Shown piece after piece: positions 1 through 8,115 of a stretch of DNA of 45,215 nucleotides (position 1 is its first letter; every line of letters begins with the position of its first letter). Made by a program: the position numbers and the translations under genes. The notes below the pieces were generated by a model. The model was given only the letters and a program-made list of their open reading frames with translations, made no database searches and was not told the origin of the DNA. Source of the DNA: Photobacterium pectinilyticum (GTDB taxonomy: Bacteria > Pseudomonadota > Gammaproteobacteria > Enterobacterales > Vibrionaceae); the NCBI RefSeq assembly GCF_024357955.1, contig NZ_JANEYT010000040.1:1-45215 (forward strand), written 5' to 3'.

Positions 1-194
1 TCATTGTGTCACCTGTTAGCTTTCTGAGGTGATGATATCACCTCTAATCAGGTGGCCAAATTCACCGTACCACTACACACCCTACAGCATTGATTATTAA
101 TAAAAAAGCAGCTTAAGCCTTGTACTAGCCTATATTTAATTTGTAATGTCTTTATTATCGTCTCCGCTGGGGAGTCCTTTCTTAGGTTGGTTAC
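1..194. other. Non-coding leader of the AEP-helicase gene with a nested palindrome
   Basis: No gene was seen here. Bases 10-54 form a nested inverted repeat: CACCTG (10-15) pairs with CAGGTG (49-54), and GAGGTGAT (26-33) pairs with ATCACCTC (37-44) around GAT. There is no T-run, so it is not a normal intrinsic terminator on the plus strand. A weak promoter-like pair (TTGTAC ... TAATGT, 18-bp spacing) lies around 120-150. No CRISPR repeat and no transposon-end repeats are visible. Confidence 0.5.
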
Positions 195-2540
195 ATGGAT
201 GAACTAATTACTATAAATCAAGAGATTGCAGCCCTAAAAGCAAAACTAGCACGATTAGAGGAGAAGAAGCTTACCCTCCTGAATGCTAAAGATGCCGAAC
301 AACCTACATTCAACAACCAGATGTCTCCTGAGAAAAAAGTGGAGCTCTTTCAGCACTACTTTCGCGGCAACCACAACTGTTACGCAACTCGCTGGCAAAA
401 CAAGCAAGGCCGTTCAGGCTACTCAATAGCGTGTAACAACGAGTGGCAACCAGACCTATGTAATAAACCTAAAGTAAAATGCCTTGAGTGCCCTAATCAA
501 GCCTTTAAACCATTAGATACTCAAGCCATATATGACCACCTTTCGGGTAATTCCATTATTGGCATTTATCCCATGGATAGTGATAGTCATTGTTGGTTCT
601 TAGCGATTGATTTTGACAAGTCAGATTGGAAAGAAGCTGCACTCGCTTACGCAGAAGCATGTCGAGTCAATGAAATTGACTATTTGCTCGAACGTTCTCG
701 CTCAGGGAATGGAGCACACATATGGATTTTCTTTGAAGATAAAGTGCATGCAGCAAGTGCAAGAAAACTCGGATTTAAGCTACTTGATCAAGCCATGCAG
801 ATTCATGGCAACTTGTCCTTTGAGTCATATGATCGATTGTTTCCAAACCAAGATACTCTGCCAATAGCAGGCATAGGCAACTTAATAGCCCTTCCCTTAC
901 AAAAAGCCGCTAGAAAAGACAGTAACTCAGAGTTCATAGACGCAACTTTCACGCCTTATCAAGATCAGTGGCAAGTGTTAGGTTCAACGAAAAAAATCAG
1001 TACAGAAGCAATGGTAAAGTTAATAGCTTCTGATGAAGTAGCCCAACAAGGTGAATCCGGGTCAGCTTCACAGCCTTGGGACCGTAATTTACCTTCACCC
1101 ATAGCAGTGATCTCCGGGTGTCCTGAGAGTATCAACATCGTTCTAGCTAATAAGGTTTACATACCTATGGAGCGATTACCAAATGCTCTCATTGCTAAAT
1201 TAAAGAAACTTGCTTCATTTTCAAACCCTAAGTTTTTCAAAGCTCAGGGACTAAGGCTATCGACAAACGGTATATCAAGATATATCTCGTTAGCTGAAGT
1301 AGACAGCGGCTACCTTGCTCTACCAAGGGGATGCATTGATGATGCCTTCGAATTACTTGAGCAAACTGGCATACGTATCAACTTAGAAGATAAAAGACGA
1401 GTTGGGACAAGGTTAAGAAACATCAAGTTCAATGGTGAACTCAGAAATGATCAGAAGAAAGCCATAGAAGCAATCTCGAAGTTTGATATTGGTGTACTGC
1501 ATGCCCCTACTGCATTTGGTAAGACCGTCACCGCTATAGGATTGGTATGTAGAAGAAAAATAAACACACTGATCTTGGTTCACAACAAACAACTGGTCGA
1601 GCAATGGCAAGAAAGGCTCAAAGCTTTCATGACTGGATCAGAAGTCGGTACTTTGAGCGGGACTAAGAAAAAACCAACAAAACTTGTCGATGTTGCTACC
1701 TACCAAAGTCTGTTAAATCGGGGGGATAACACGGTTAACCCTGTTTTGCATGAATACGGCCAGATTATTATTGATGAGTGCCATCACCTTTCTGCTCCAC
1801 AATATGAAAGGTTACTAAGTGAGGTTCACTCAAAATACATACTAGGCATAAGTGCCACATTGGAACGAAGAGATGGACATCAACCTATTATTTTCATGCA
1901 AGCTGGTAAGGTCAGACACACGATAAAACCGGACAGCTCAGCAAAATTCATACAATCGCTTCAAAAGAAAGAAGTCATACTTGAGGCTCCTTTAAAGCTA
2001 ACAACTCAAGACCCTCGACCGCATATTGCTGATGTTTACAGGTGGCTCATTGAAAGTGAAGCAAGAAATCATCTAATCATTAACGATATCATTGCAGAAA
2101 TTCGATCAAATCGAGTACCTATTGTGCTTACTGAGCGCCGAGAGCATGCAAAAGCTCTTGGTCAATTACTCACTAATAACAACATACAAAATGAAGTACT
2201 AGTCGGTGCAATGAATAAGCGCGACAGGGATGAGGTTAATAGAAAATTGGCAACAACTCAGGTGTTGGTCGCAACTGGCCGATTTATAGGAGAAGGCTTT
2301 GACCTACCTCGTCTTGATACGTTAGTCCTAGCTTTGCCTATGTCTTGGAAAGGTGCCCTCGTTCAGTATGTTGGCCGGATACAAAGAGAGTTCGATGGTA
2401 AAGATGAAATCCGAGTCATCGATTATGTGGATGTAAACATCCCAATGCTTGTTAAGATGTATGCCAAGCGAAGCCGTGGTTATAAAGCATTAGGGTTTGA
2501 TGAAAATACGAGTATGCAAAGTCACCTCTTCACATCATGA
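195..2540 (+). CDS. AEP-like primase domain fused to a superfamily 2 helicase (TOTE-type)
   Basis: A 781-residue protein. Residues about 1-30 are a coiled-coil-like start. Residues about 45-290 match the archaeo-eukaryotic primase (AEP) domain found in TOTE-type conflict systems: a Cys-containing segment (KCLECPNQAF), the acidic motif AIDFDKSDW, and SRSGNGAHIW, which fits the S-x-G-x-G-x-H nucleotide-binding motif. Residues about 410-760 are an XPB/RecG-like DEAD/DEAH helicase with Walker A PTAFGKT, the box DECHH, motif III SATLERR, and the motif VI region QYVGRIQRE. No nuclease domain is seen at the C-terminus. It is transposon cargo and convergent with the exonuclease gene at 2710-3255. A role in defence or in conflict with other elements is inferred from the family. 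The start ATG at 195 follows a modest AGG. Confidence 0.85.
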   Translation: MDELITINQEIAALKAKLARLEEKKLTLLNAKDAEQPTFNNQMSPEKKVELFQHYFRGNHNCYATRWQNKQGRSGYSIACNNEWQPDLCNKPKVKCLECPNQAFKPLDTQAIYDHLSGNSIIGIYPMDSDSHCWFLAIDFDKSDWKEAALAYAEACRVNEIDYLLERSRSGNGAHIWIFFEDKVHAASARKLGFKLLDQAMQIHGNLSFESYDRLFPNQDTLPIAGIGNLIALPLQKAARKDSNSEFIDATFTPYQDQWQVLGSTKKISTEAMVKLIASDEVAQQGESGSASQPWDRNLPSPIAVISGCPESINIVLANKVYIPMERLPNALIAKLKKLASFSNPKFFKAQGLRLSTNGISRYISLAEVDSGYLALPRGCIDDAFELLEQTGIRINLEDKRRVGTRLRNIKFNGELRNDQKKAIEAISKFDIGVLHAPTAFGKTVTAIGLVCRRKINTLILVHNKQLVEQWQERLKAFMTGSEVGTLSGTKKKPTKLVDVATYQSLLNRGDNTVNPVLHEYGQIIIDECHHLSAPQYERLLSEVHSKYILGISATLERRDGHQPIIFMQAGKVRHTIKPDSSAKFIQSLQKKEVILEAPLKLTTQDPRPHIADVYRWLIESEARNHLIINDIIAEIRSNRVPIVLTERREHAKALGQLLTNNNIQNEVLVGAMNKRDRDEVNRKLATTQVLVATGRFIGEGFDLPRLDTLVLALPMSWKGALVQYVGRIQREFDGKDEIRVIDYVDVNIPMLVKMYAKRSRGYKALGFDENTSMQSHLFTS

Positions 2541-2709
2541 CCCTATCTACTATTTACGCAGCTATATTAATTTTCATAATTTGTGAATATAAAACAAAAA
2601 CATACAACGAATTTCCCCACCGAACTAAGATTGGCCTTCCAGGTAGTATATGCGTGTTAAAGATAACATGATTTATCGATAGACAGGGTGATAAATTATT
2701 ATTAGCTCT

Positions 2710-3255
2710 TCAAGTACACTGTTTAATATCGCCAGCATTGAGCTTTAGCAGTAGCCGTCTAGTTATCTCACAGTCAGATACTGCTCTATGTGCTGTCAGA
2801 TCATTAATTTCAATATTCTGTTGATGGGCCGCATTAGTTAGTTTCTGCCAAGCATAATTACCTCTAAAAGCGTTCCATTCGTTGTATTCTTTGGCATAAC
2901 GTAGCATCACACATTCAGCGGTATATTTAGGTTCACTCAATCCATACCGCCTAATAGTTTGATTAATTATTCGAACATCAAATTGAGCATTATAAATATG
3001 GACAATTGCGTTATCGAGTAGAGAGCAGACTTGATTATGCACTTCTGGCCAAATAGGTGAAGTAGCCACATCGGCATTAGTTATACCGTGAATACCAGTT
3101 GCTTCTGATGGGATTGATGATTGCGGCTTAATCAAGCTATCAAATATAACGTTACCGCTCATATCTATAATACCAATCTCGACTATCTCAGCACTACCAT
3201 CAAGCCCTGTGGTTTCGGTATCCAAAATAAGTATTTTCAATGTGCCACACCGCAT
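2710..3255 (-). CDS. DEDDh 3'-5' exonuclease (DnaQ/ExoX-like)
   Basis: A 181-residue single-domain exonuclease. The ExoI motif is LDTETTG (residues about 11-17), the ExoII region includes NAQFDVR, and the ExoIII motif is HRAVSDCE, with the His and Asp of the DEDDh type. It is close in size to stand-alone ExoX-like and DnaQ-like exonucleases, which remove nucleotides from DNA or RNA 3' ends with two metal ions. It lies in the position where cas6f and a CRISPR array would be expected, directly past the broken cas7f, and is convergent with the AEP-helicase gene. The start may be the ATG at 3255 or an internal TTG shortly before LKILILDTE. Its target is unknown; a link to the AEP-helicase is only positional. 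Confidence 0.85.
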   Translation of the reverse strand: MRCGTLKILILDTETTGLDGSAEIVEIGIIDMSGNVIFDSLIKPQSSIPSEATGIHGITNADVATSPIWPEVHNQVCSLLDNAIVHIYNAQFDVRIINQTIRRYGLSEPKYTAECVMLRYAKEYNEWNAFRGNYAWQKLTNAAHQQNIEINDLTAHRAVSDCEITRRLLLKLNAGDIKQCT

Positions 3256-3384
3256 ATCGAATGAATATGCAATAGTTCACACACGCAAGTTGTCTTGTCA
3301 ACTTTAAATTGAGTACATACTTAGCTTCGTTAAATGCCCATTATGTTAAATAACAGATTTAACTACCAAAAATAATCATTTGAC

Positions 3385-3891
3385 TCATATGTACAGCCTT
3401 ATCTCATAACTACTCCCGGTTGATGTAATGACATCAATCTGAGTACCTAATGTTTGATAGTTTCGCCATAGCCAACTTCCCAGTAGGATATTCTTGCAAT
3501 AACGGCTTGCTAACTCTTGGTATCCTCCCAACTGTGCATACAAAAATGCTAGCTGTGTCAGATAACGCCTCACTTTCTCATCTTCGCAGCATTCAGGCTG
3601 TAATGAGTTAGCTTCTACTCTCAAAGAAAACCGGCAATGTATCTCTGGTATATTTGGCGGGACATAGCAAGAATCTATGCATTGAGGGTTACTGTAAGCT
3701 AAATCTTGAGGAGCTAAATTTTTGATATTTTGCTTGTTATCGTAAGCTTCTGTATAGCCACTTTTCGCAGCCCTAATCTTGTTGCTTTCGACTTGAATAG
3801 GCACAAAGTCTGAATCAGGTGTTTGATAATAAAATACGGCCTTACTCGGAGAAAGAGAGCGTACGTAGCTTAAGTGGCGGCAAATCTTCAT
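3385..3891 (-). pseudogene. cas7f: Cas7f, truncated to its N-terminal half
   Basis: The 168-residue frame begins MKICRHLSYVRSLSPS and contains the blocks DSCYVPP, EIHCRFSL, ELASRYCKNI and GSWLWRN. These match, in order and spacing, the first half of type I-F3 Cas7f, as I recall it from the V. cholerae element Tn6677. Family members run to about 350 residues. Here the frame ends at a TGA soon after the WLWRN block, and no Cas7-like sequence follows in any frame before the next gene at 3255. The start ATG follows GAGG and lies 10 bp past the cas8/5f stop, so the operon layout is intact. Cas7f normally forms the six-subunit backbone that coats the crRNA, and half a subunit should not do this. 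A deletion removing the 3' half, cas6f and the array is the simplest reading. Confidence 0.85.
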
Positions 3892-3901
3892 ACTTCTTGC
3901 C

Positions 3902-5968
3902 TCAAAATGCCTTTTTCATAAGCATAGCTTGATTTGAAATATCAAAGCGCCAAAAGGCTGAGGTGTAGAACTGCTTAGCACCAGCTAACCTCATCTCAAT
4001 CGGGTTCTTACACTGAACAACGCCTATACAAGGTTCAACAAAACAGTGCTTATGGGCAATACTTCCAACTCGGCTTTGCGGCTCTTCTAGAGGTATATAG
4101 CCCAGACCAACAGGCTTTAAATCACCATCTATCTTAAGTCGCTGAACCAGTTCATCGAAAGAGTTTACTCCCTTATCATCAGGGTAGATCCAACAGCCGC
4201 TACGGGGTAGACGAGCTAAAGCTGAAAATAATTCACTGGAATTAGTGTAAGCTTGCAACCATTCACTAAGTTCAAACAATGATGGGGGAAGTAATGTTCC
4301 TCCTGCAAACCGTGATGGGAAAGCGGCTTGTAGCAACGAAATCTCAGGAATAGGATGAGAGTCGGGTAACTTAAGCTCCAGTACTAAGTCCATGGTTAAG
4401 TCAGCGTATTTACCATCTAAAATACCTGGACGCTGTACATCTGATAACTTCTTCTGATACCTCACTTTATCTGGCTCTGGTAGTTTCTTAGAGACCTGTT
4501 GATTAAACTGACCAATGTACCAAGCCCCACGTTTAATCTCACACCGGCACTCTAACAGCCCACTCAGTTTCCTTTGGTAGTTGTGCATTAACCCACCTAA
4601 TGCTGTTATGGAAGGAATACCTGATATATAAGGGTTCGACAACATTGACCCGTCATGGACCACGAGTTGTTTTAAGTGCAAGTACACAGAGTTTGTCTGA
4701 GATGAAAATTCATTAACCTCCTGATTTGCAATATAACTAAGTAACCAGTTGAGCTGGTGCTTTATCGGCATAATAAGCTCAGGGTGATACGCATAACGTG
4801 TTCCACGCCAATGATACTGCAGTGCTTGGTGAAATCGCGTGTTTAGTGCGTTAAGCACTTCCGGTAGATTTTCAGGAGGAAGATATACTAATTGCTCCTC
4901 TACAGGCTCAGTAAATGATTCAGACTCGGTAGATATTTCAAGGCTATCTCGGAAATCCATTGTGGGAGCTATCCACAAAGCAAACTGCTTGCGTACAAAG
5001 CGAAGTGCCGATACTCGCAACTGCCGCCTCTGCCTCAATGTTATTGCTGGGTTTTCTCCAACAATTTGGCTAAGAGCATTCAAAAAGCGATCATCTTTTA
5101 TTGCTGAATTATCAAGAAGCTTGTGGCCACGCATCCCTTCACCTAAGCAAAACCCAGTGGAAGCTCTACTTCGAACATTTGGGGGGTAGTTAAGTACTCT
5201 GATATTGCCACCTAGTGATGCAACTAAACTACCGACGCTTGCAGGGTGGCTATGTTCAATTTTTGTGGCTATTACACGGCGACCAAAAACCATTTTCTGC
5301 AATTGTGACTGAACACTATTACTTACAACTGGTGTTAGTGCGCAATAATCGCCTTCATATGGAACACGGATTTGTTTGGAATAGTCACTAACCTCTTCCG
5401 GAATGAGGTTTAAACTATGGCTTTCAATTAATGTTGCCCTCATATCTATCAGACGATTTATCGAAAGTCCCATCCCCCTAAGAGCTGTTTTCCACTGTGG
5501 TTCAGTTTCAATAAAAACATCAAGTAATGATGTTGCTACACCTTCCCAGATAAACTTTGTCGCAAAGAACTTGGCCGGATTAACCTGTGAACTGTTGTGC
5601 GACCAACTGAGGCAAACAGGAAGGTTGGCACTACTAAGCACTCCCTCAACCTTCATTGGGCTTTGGGCAATGATTCTTTGTCCTTTTACGCGAGAATCGG
5701 GATACTTCAGATTGTGGGTGTGAAACCACTGAACTTCATCGATACAGCGTTGAAAATGCTCGTTGTTTTTATAGAGTTCTTTGGCTAGTTTTTTGTCCAA
5801 TAAGTCTTCGACATCCTTTCTTGGCACCGTCTGGTTTATAGCAATAACAAGCAACTCAACCTCGCAGCCAGTTACATCGATTAAGTCAGTATAGGAAGCA
5901 AGTATTCTTCTTAGTTGCTGATTACGTTCAGCGGTATCTTGAACATCAAGTAAATCTGATAGATGCAT
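3902..5968 (-). CDS. cas8f: Cas8f-Cas5f fusion, large subunit of the type I-F3 Cascade
   Basis: About 688 residues, close to the 640 or so of characterised I-F3 Cas8/5 fusions. Its job is PAM recognition and binding of the crRNA 5' handle in the TniQ-Cascade complex. Recognisable blocks are HTHNLKYPDSR (residues about 83-93), SWSHNSSQVNP, KFIWEG, the central GIPSITALGGLMHNY, and near the C-terminus LGYIPLEEP and FWRFDIS. Each has a counterpart in the V. cholerae Tn6677 Cas8 as I recall it. The frame opens further upstream to 6067, but the ATG at 5968 (MHLSDLLD) fits the family start and lies 4 bp past the tniQ stop. The gene looks intact, unlike cas7f downstream. The assignment rests on remembered motifs, not on an alignment. 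Confidence 0.85.
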   Translation of the reverse strand: MHLSDLLDVQDTAERNQQLRRILASYTDLIDVTGCEVELLVIAINQTVPRKDVEDLLDKKLAKELYKNNEHFQRCIDEVQWFHTHNLKYPDSRVKGQRIIAQSPMKVEGVLSSANLPVCLSWSHNSSQVNPAKFFATKFIWEGVATSLLDVFIETEPQWKTALRGMGLSINRLIDMRATLIESHSLNLIPEEVSDYSKQIRVPYEGDYCALTPVVSNSVQSQLQKMVFGRRVIATKIEHSHPASVGSLVASLGGNIRVLNYPPNVRSRASTGFCLGEGMRGHKLLDNSAIKDDRFLNALSQIVGENPAITLRQRRQLRVSALRFVRKQFALWIAPTMDFRDSLEISTESESFTEPVEEQLVYLPPENLPEVLNALNTRFHQALQYHWRGTRYAYHPELIMPIKHQLNWLLSYIANQEVNEFSSQTNSVYLHLKQLVVHDGSMLSNPYISGIPSITALGGLMHNYQRKLSGLLECRCEIKRGAWYIGQFNQQVSKKLPEPDKVRYQKKLSDVQRPGILDGKYADLTMDLVLELKLPDSHPIPEISLLQAAFPSRFAGGTLLPPSLFELSEWLQAYTNSSELFSALARLPRSGCWIYPDDKGVNSFDELVQRLKIDGDLKPVGLGYIPLEEPQSRVGSIAHKHCFVEPCIGVVQCKNPIEMRLAGAKQFYTSAFWRFDISNQAMLMKKAF

Positions 5969-5972
5969 AGGC

Positions 5973-7190
5973 CTACCATGATGGGAGATAGACTTCATTA
6001 GTACTGTAGTCTGATGCCATTCCTGAGGCCCGAAGCTCAATAACATGGCGTAAAAAGAATACAGCATCGTTTGGGGATAACTTTGAGTGAAGCTTAAAAC
6101 GTATTGAGGATTGTAAATAGCCCTCTTCGTAAAGACGGTAAACTTGCTCAGTTGAAGTCGTTAGCAACGCGGCAGTTTCCGGCACGGTTAATTTTAAATC
6201 ACCAATATTGGCTACCTTCGATTTAGGATTATCATGAACCAGCTCATGAAGAAATTCGATGATAGCTTTGAGAATAAAGTTTTGCCGAAGATCGCTTGAA
6301 GGTAGCTTTCGAGCAGAAGACACCAAATCACCAAAGACCTCTGAAAAATCACTATGATTAAAGGCTTTAACCAGCTTCAACTCCGCACCATCAGCAACCT
6401 CCTTCAACTCCTTCTCCAGAGAATGCGGCCAACTAGCGAAATACTCAACAGCCCTTGAAAAATCAGGCTCACCACATTCGCTTTCTGCAATCATGCCTTT
6501 GTAATTTCGGGTGAACCACAATAAAGCCCCAAGCCAACTAGTAATAGACTGTACATCCAGTTTTTCTCCCTCAGCTACGAGCCTACTCAACGCAATATTG
6601 TCCGCAGATGCTTCTCTAGGAGAAGCATCGCGTAAATCAAAACCACATACACAATGGGTTATCTGTTCTGACTTCTGATAGTCAAGTGCTACTTGGCACG
6701 AAGGGCAATTGAAAAGTAAGTCGATGCCATGTGAGTGACATGCTTGATAAGGCTGGAATTGCCAGTACTGACGAATATAAGGACTTTCTTGTAAACACTT
6801 TGAGCATACGGGTGTATAACCATCTCGAGCAAAGCATAGAGGGACATGGATACCATTTCGAAATACTGAAGATAGATTAGGAGAGAAGGTCACAGCAGAT
6901 CGTAGCAAAGCTTGTTTCACCAATGGCCTGGCATCACTATCAAATAACGAGTCCAAAAGCTCGAAAGCCCGCATCCTAAAGCCACTAGAATGCTTTGCAT
7001 GATATAGATTTATCTGACAGAGCTCACGAGGTAATGCTCCAGCAGCTTGATGGTCAGTATCAATTAAGTAATCCCGCATCGCACCACTAAGTAATTGAAA
7101 TGATTCAAATCCATTGACTTCACAGAGCCGAATCAGAAAGCTCTCTAGTGCTTCATCGGAGTATAGCTTGGCTGGTGTAATTAGAAACAT
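5973..7190 (-). CDS. tniQ: TniQ, targeting protein of the Tn7-like element
   Basis: About 405 residues. TniQ/TnsD proteins link target recognition to TnsC; in I-F3 elements a TniQ dimer sits on Cascade and recruits TnsC. The N-terminus has the TniQ pattern (DEALESFLIRL). Zinc-binding motifs follow: CSKC (about 129-132), CHSH (about 151-154), CPSC (about 162-165) and CVC (about 180). A C-terminal helix-turn-helix-like stretch (VPETAALLTTSTEQVYRL) resembles the DNA-binding fold near the end of I-F3 TniQ. The frame could open at a TTG two codons upstream (7196), but the ATG at 7190 is more likely. It is the first gene of tniQ-cas8/5f-cas7f. A 17-bp palindrome at 7202-7218 sits 12 bp before the start and probably controls it. 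Confidence 0.9.
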   Translation of the reverse strand: MFLITPAKLYSDEALESFLIRLCEVNGFESFQLLSGAMRDYLIDTDHQAAGALPRELCQINLYHAKHSSGFRMRAFELLDSLFDSDARPLVKQALLRSAVTFSPNLSSVFRNGIHVPLCFARDGYTPVCSKCLQESPYIRQYWQFQPYQACHSHGIDLLFNCPSCQVALDYQKSEQITHCVCGFDLRDASPREASADNIALSRLVAEGEKLDVQSITSWLGALLWFTRNYKGMIAESECGEPDFSRAVEYFASWPHSLEKELKEVADGAELKLVKAFNHSDFSEVFGDLVSSARKLPSSDLRQNFILKAIIEFLHELVHDNPKSKVANIGDLKLTVPETAALLTTSTEQVYRLYEEGYLQSSIRFKLHSKLSPNDAVFFLRHVIELRASGMASDYSTNEVYLPSW

Positions 7191-7201
7191 GGACAACCCA
7201 A

Positions 7202-7218
7202 ACTAAGGATTACTTAGT
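7202..7218. promoter_or_regulatory. Candidate Xre operator upstream of tniQ
   Basis: The sequence is ACTAAGGATTACTTAGT, arms ACTAAG and CTTAGT around 5 bp. Exactly the same 17 bp occur at 11296-11312, between tnsC and xre. Its position just before the tniQ start suggests repression of the tniQ-cas operon. Binding by the Xre protein is inferred. Confidence 0.75.
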
Positions 7219-7473
7219 TTAGGTTAGCAGACGTTTAGATACTTCGCTAAGAAGGTATTGGACAAAACTGAGTCAGTGATTTGACTAATTTAGGAAGTGA
7301 TGAATAACAATAGGTAATGCAAAACCACCATGCGTGATATTTAAGTCAATTCAGCTCTACAACATCGTACAAGCTATCTAAATAGAAAGGTGGCTTTTTA
7401 CTGTTACATCCATTGAACATTAACTGTCGTATCAGCCAAATCTCAATTTTTTAATGCATTCACTAAGTTGGTT

Positions 7474-7659
7474 TTATTTAACTTCTTTGGTGGTATTTTT
7501 TTCTCGTGACATTTTTTCTTTGACTACAAAGCCATGCATTATTGCAAGCAAAAAATTAGTCACAATCCAAACTAACAAGCTCTGAAAAAAAATGTGATGA
7601 GACACTTCAGAAAAAAACATCATGGCAATCACAATTAGACCAGCAGCAGGAATCCCCAA
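7474..7659 (-). CDS. Small two-helix membrane protein, possibly frameshifted at its start
   Basis: A 61-codon frame beginning at a TTG. It has two hydrophobic segments (residues about 4-18 and 23-45) and a Lys-rich tail; I do not recognise a family. No good ribosome binding site precedes the TTG. Just upstream, an ATG in another frame reads MKKIILG, a typical secretory start, and removing one G from the GGGG run near 7657-7660 would join it to IPAAGLIVIAMMFF. That suggests either a recent one-base change that broke a small membrane gene or a chance match. It lies alone in the gap between tniQ and the sulfatase-family gene. Confidence 0.35.
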   Translation of the reverse strand: MGIPAAGLIVIAMMFFSEVSHHIFFQSLLVWIVTNFLLAIMHGFVVKEKMSREKNTTKEVK

Positions 7660-8013
7660 GAATAATTTTTTTCATGTTTTATAAAAGTATTGTAACTCAT
7701 ATTTCATTTCAACTTACTAATATCCAGACTTCTTTGGCAATTTATCAGCTGTCAGTATTTCTATTCAAGGAATAGATACTAGTGTATGTCACGCTTCAAA
7801 AGTTAAATTTGTCGAAATGATAGGTTAGATATACAAAGATTCATATCTAACCTAACTTCATATCAAGCTCTAGCCAGATACCAGCGTTCTAATCGAGTTT
7901 AAGGATCGTAATGTACATCAGGTTCGAAAATGACTCTGCGTACGCCAATGCTCGCAAACAGGAAAGAACGAGCTTCCGTAAGCAAACACTTATCCAACCT
8001 TAGTTAAAATTGA

Positions 8014-8044
8014 AATGGCGGCTTAATTATTTAAAGCCGCCATT
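8014..8044 (-). terminator. Intrinsic terminator of the dgkA-phosphotransferase operon
   Basis: Perfect 11-bp stem AATGGCGGCTT / AAGCCGCCATT with a 9-base loop, followed on the minus strand by a T-rich stretch. It lies about 70 bp past the stop of the gene at 8116. Confidence 0.8.
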
Positions 8045-8115
8045 ATTGATTTCAACGTACAATATAATAACGGGCACTTTGCCCTTAACATCTCTTACGA
8101 ATAATCTTAATCGGA

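Larger units (their letters stand above)
7219..8115. other. Gap between tniQ and the phosphotransferase gene
   Basis: AT-rich and mostly without clear genes. It holds a doubtful small membrane frame (7474-7659, with a possible frameshift), a short open stretch without a start on the minus strand (about 7899-8000) ending VRRVIFEPDVHYDP, and a terminator at 8014-8044. No CRISPR repeats, tRNA or insertion sequence were seen. Confidence 0.6.

Noticed and set aside
2541..2709. Search for CRISPR repeats and a guide to ffs in the gaps 1-194, 2541-2709, 3256-3384 and 7197-8115
   Set aside because: No 28-bp repeat with the I-F pattern (CTGCC...GGCAG) was found, single or multiple. CCTTCCAGG at 2635-2643 matches ffs over only 9 bp, with no repeat beside it, so it is likely chance.
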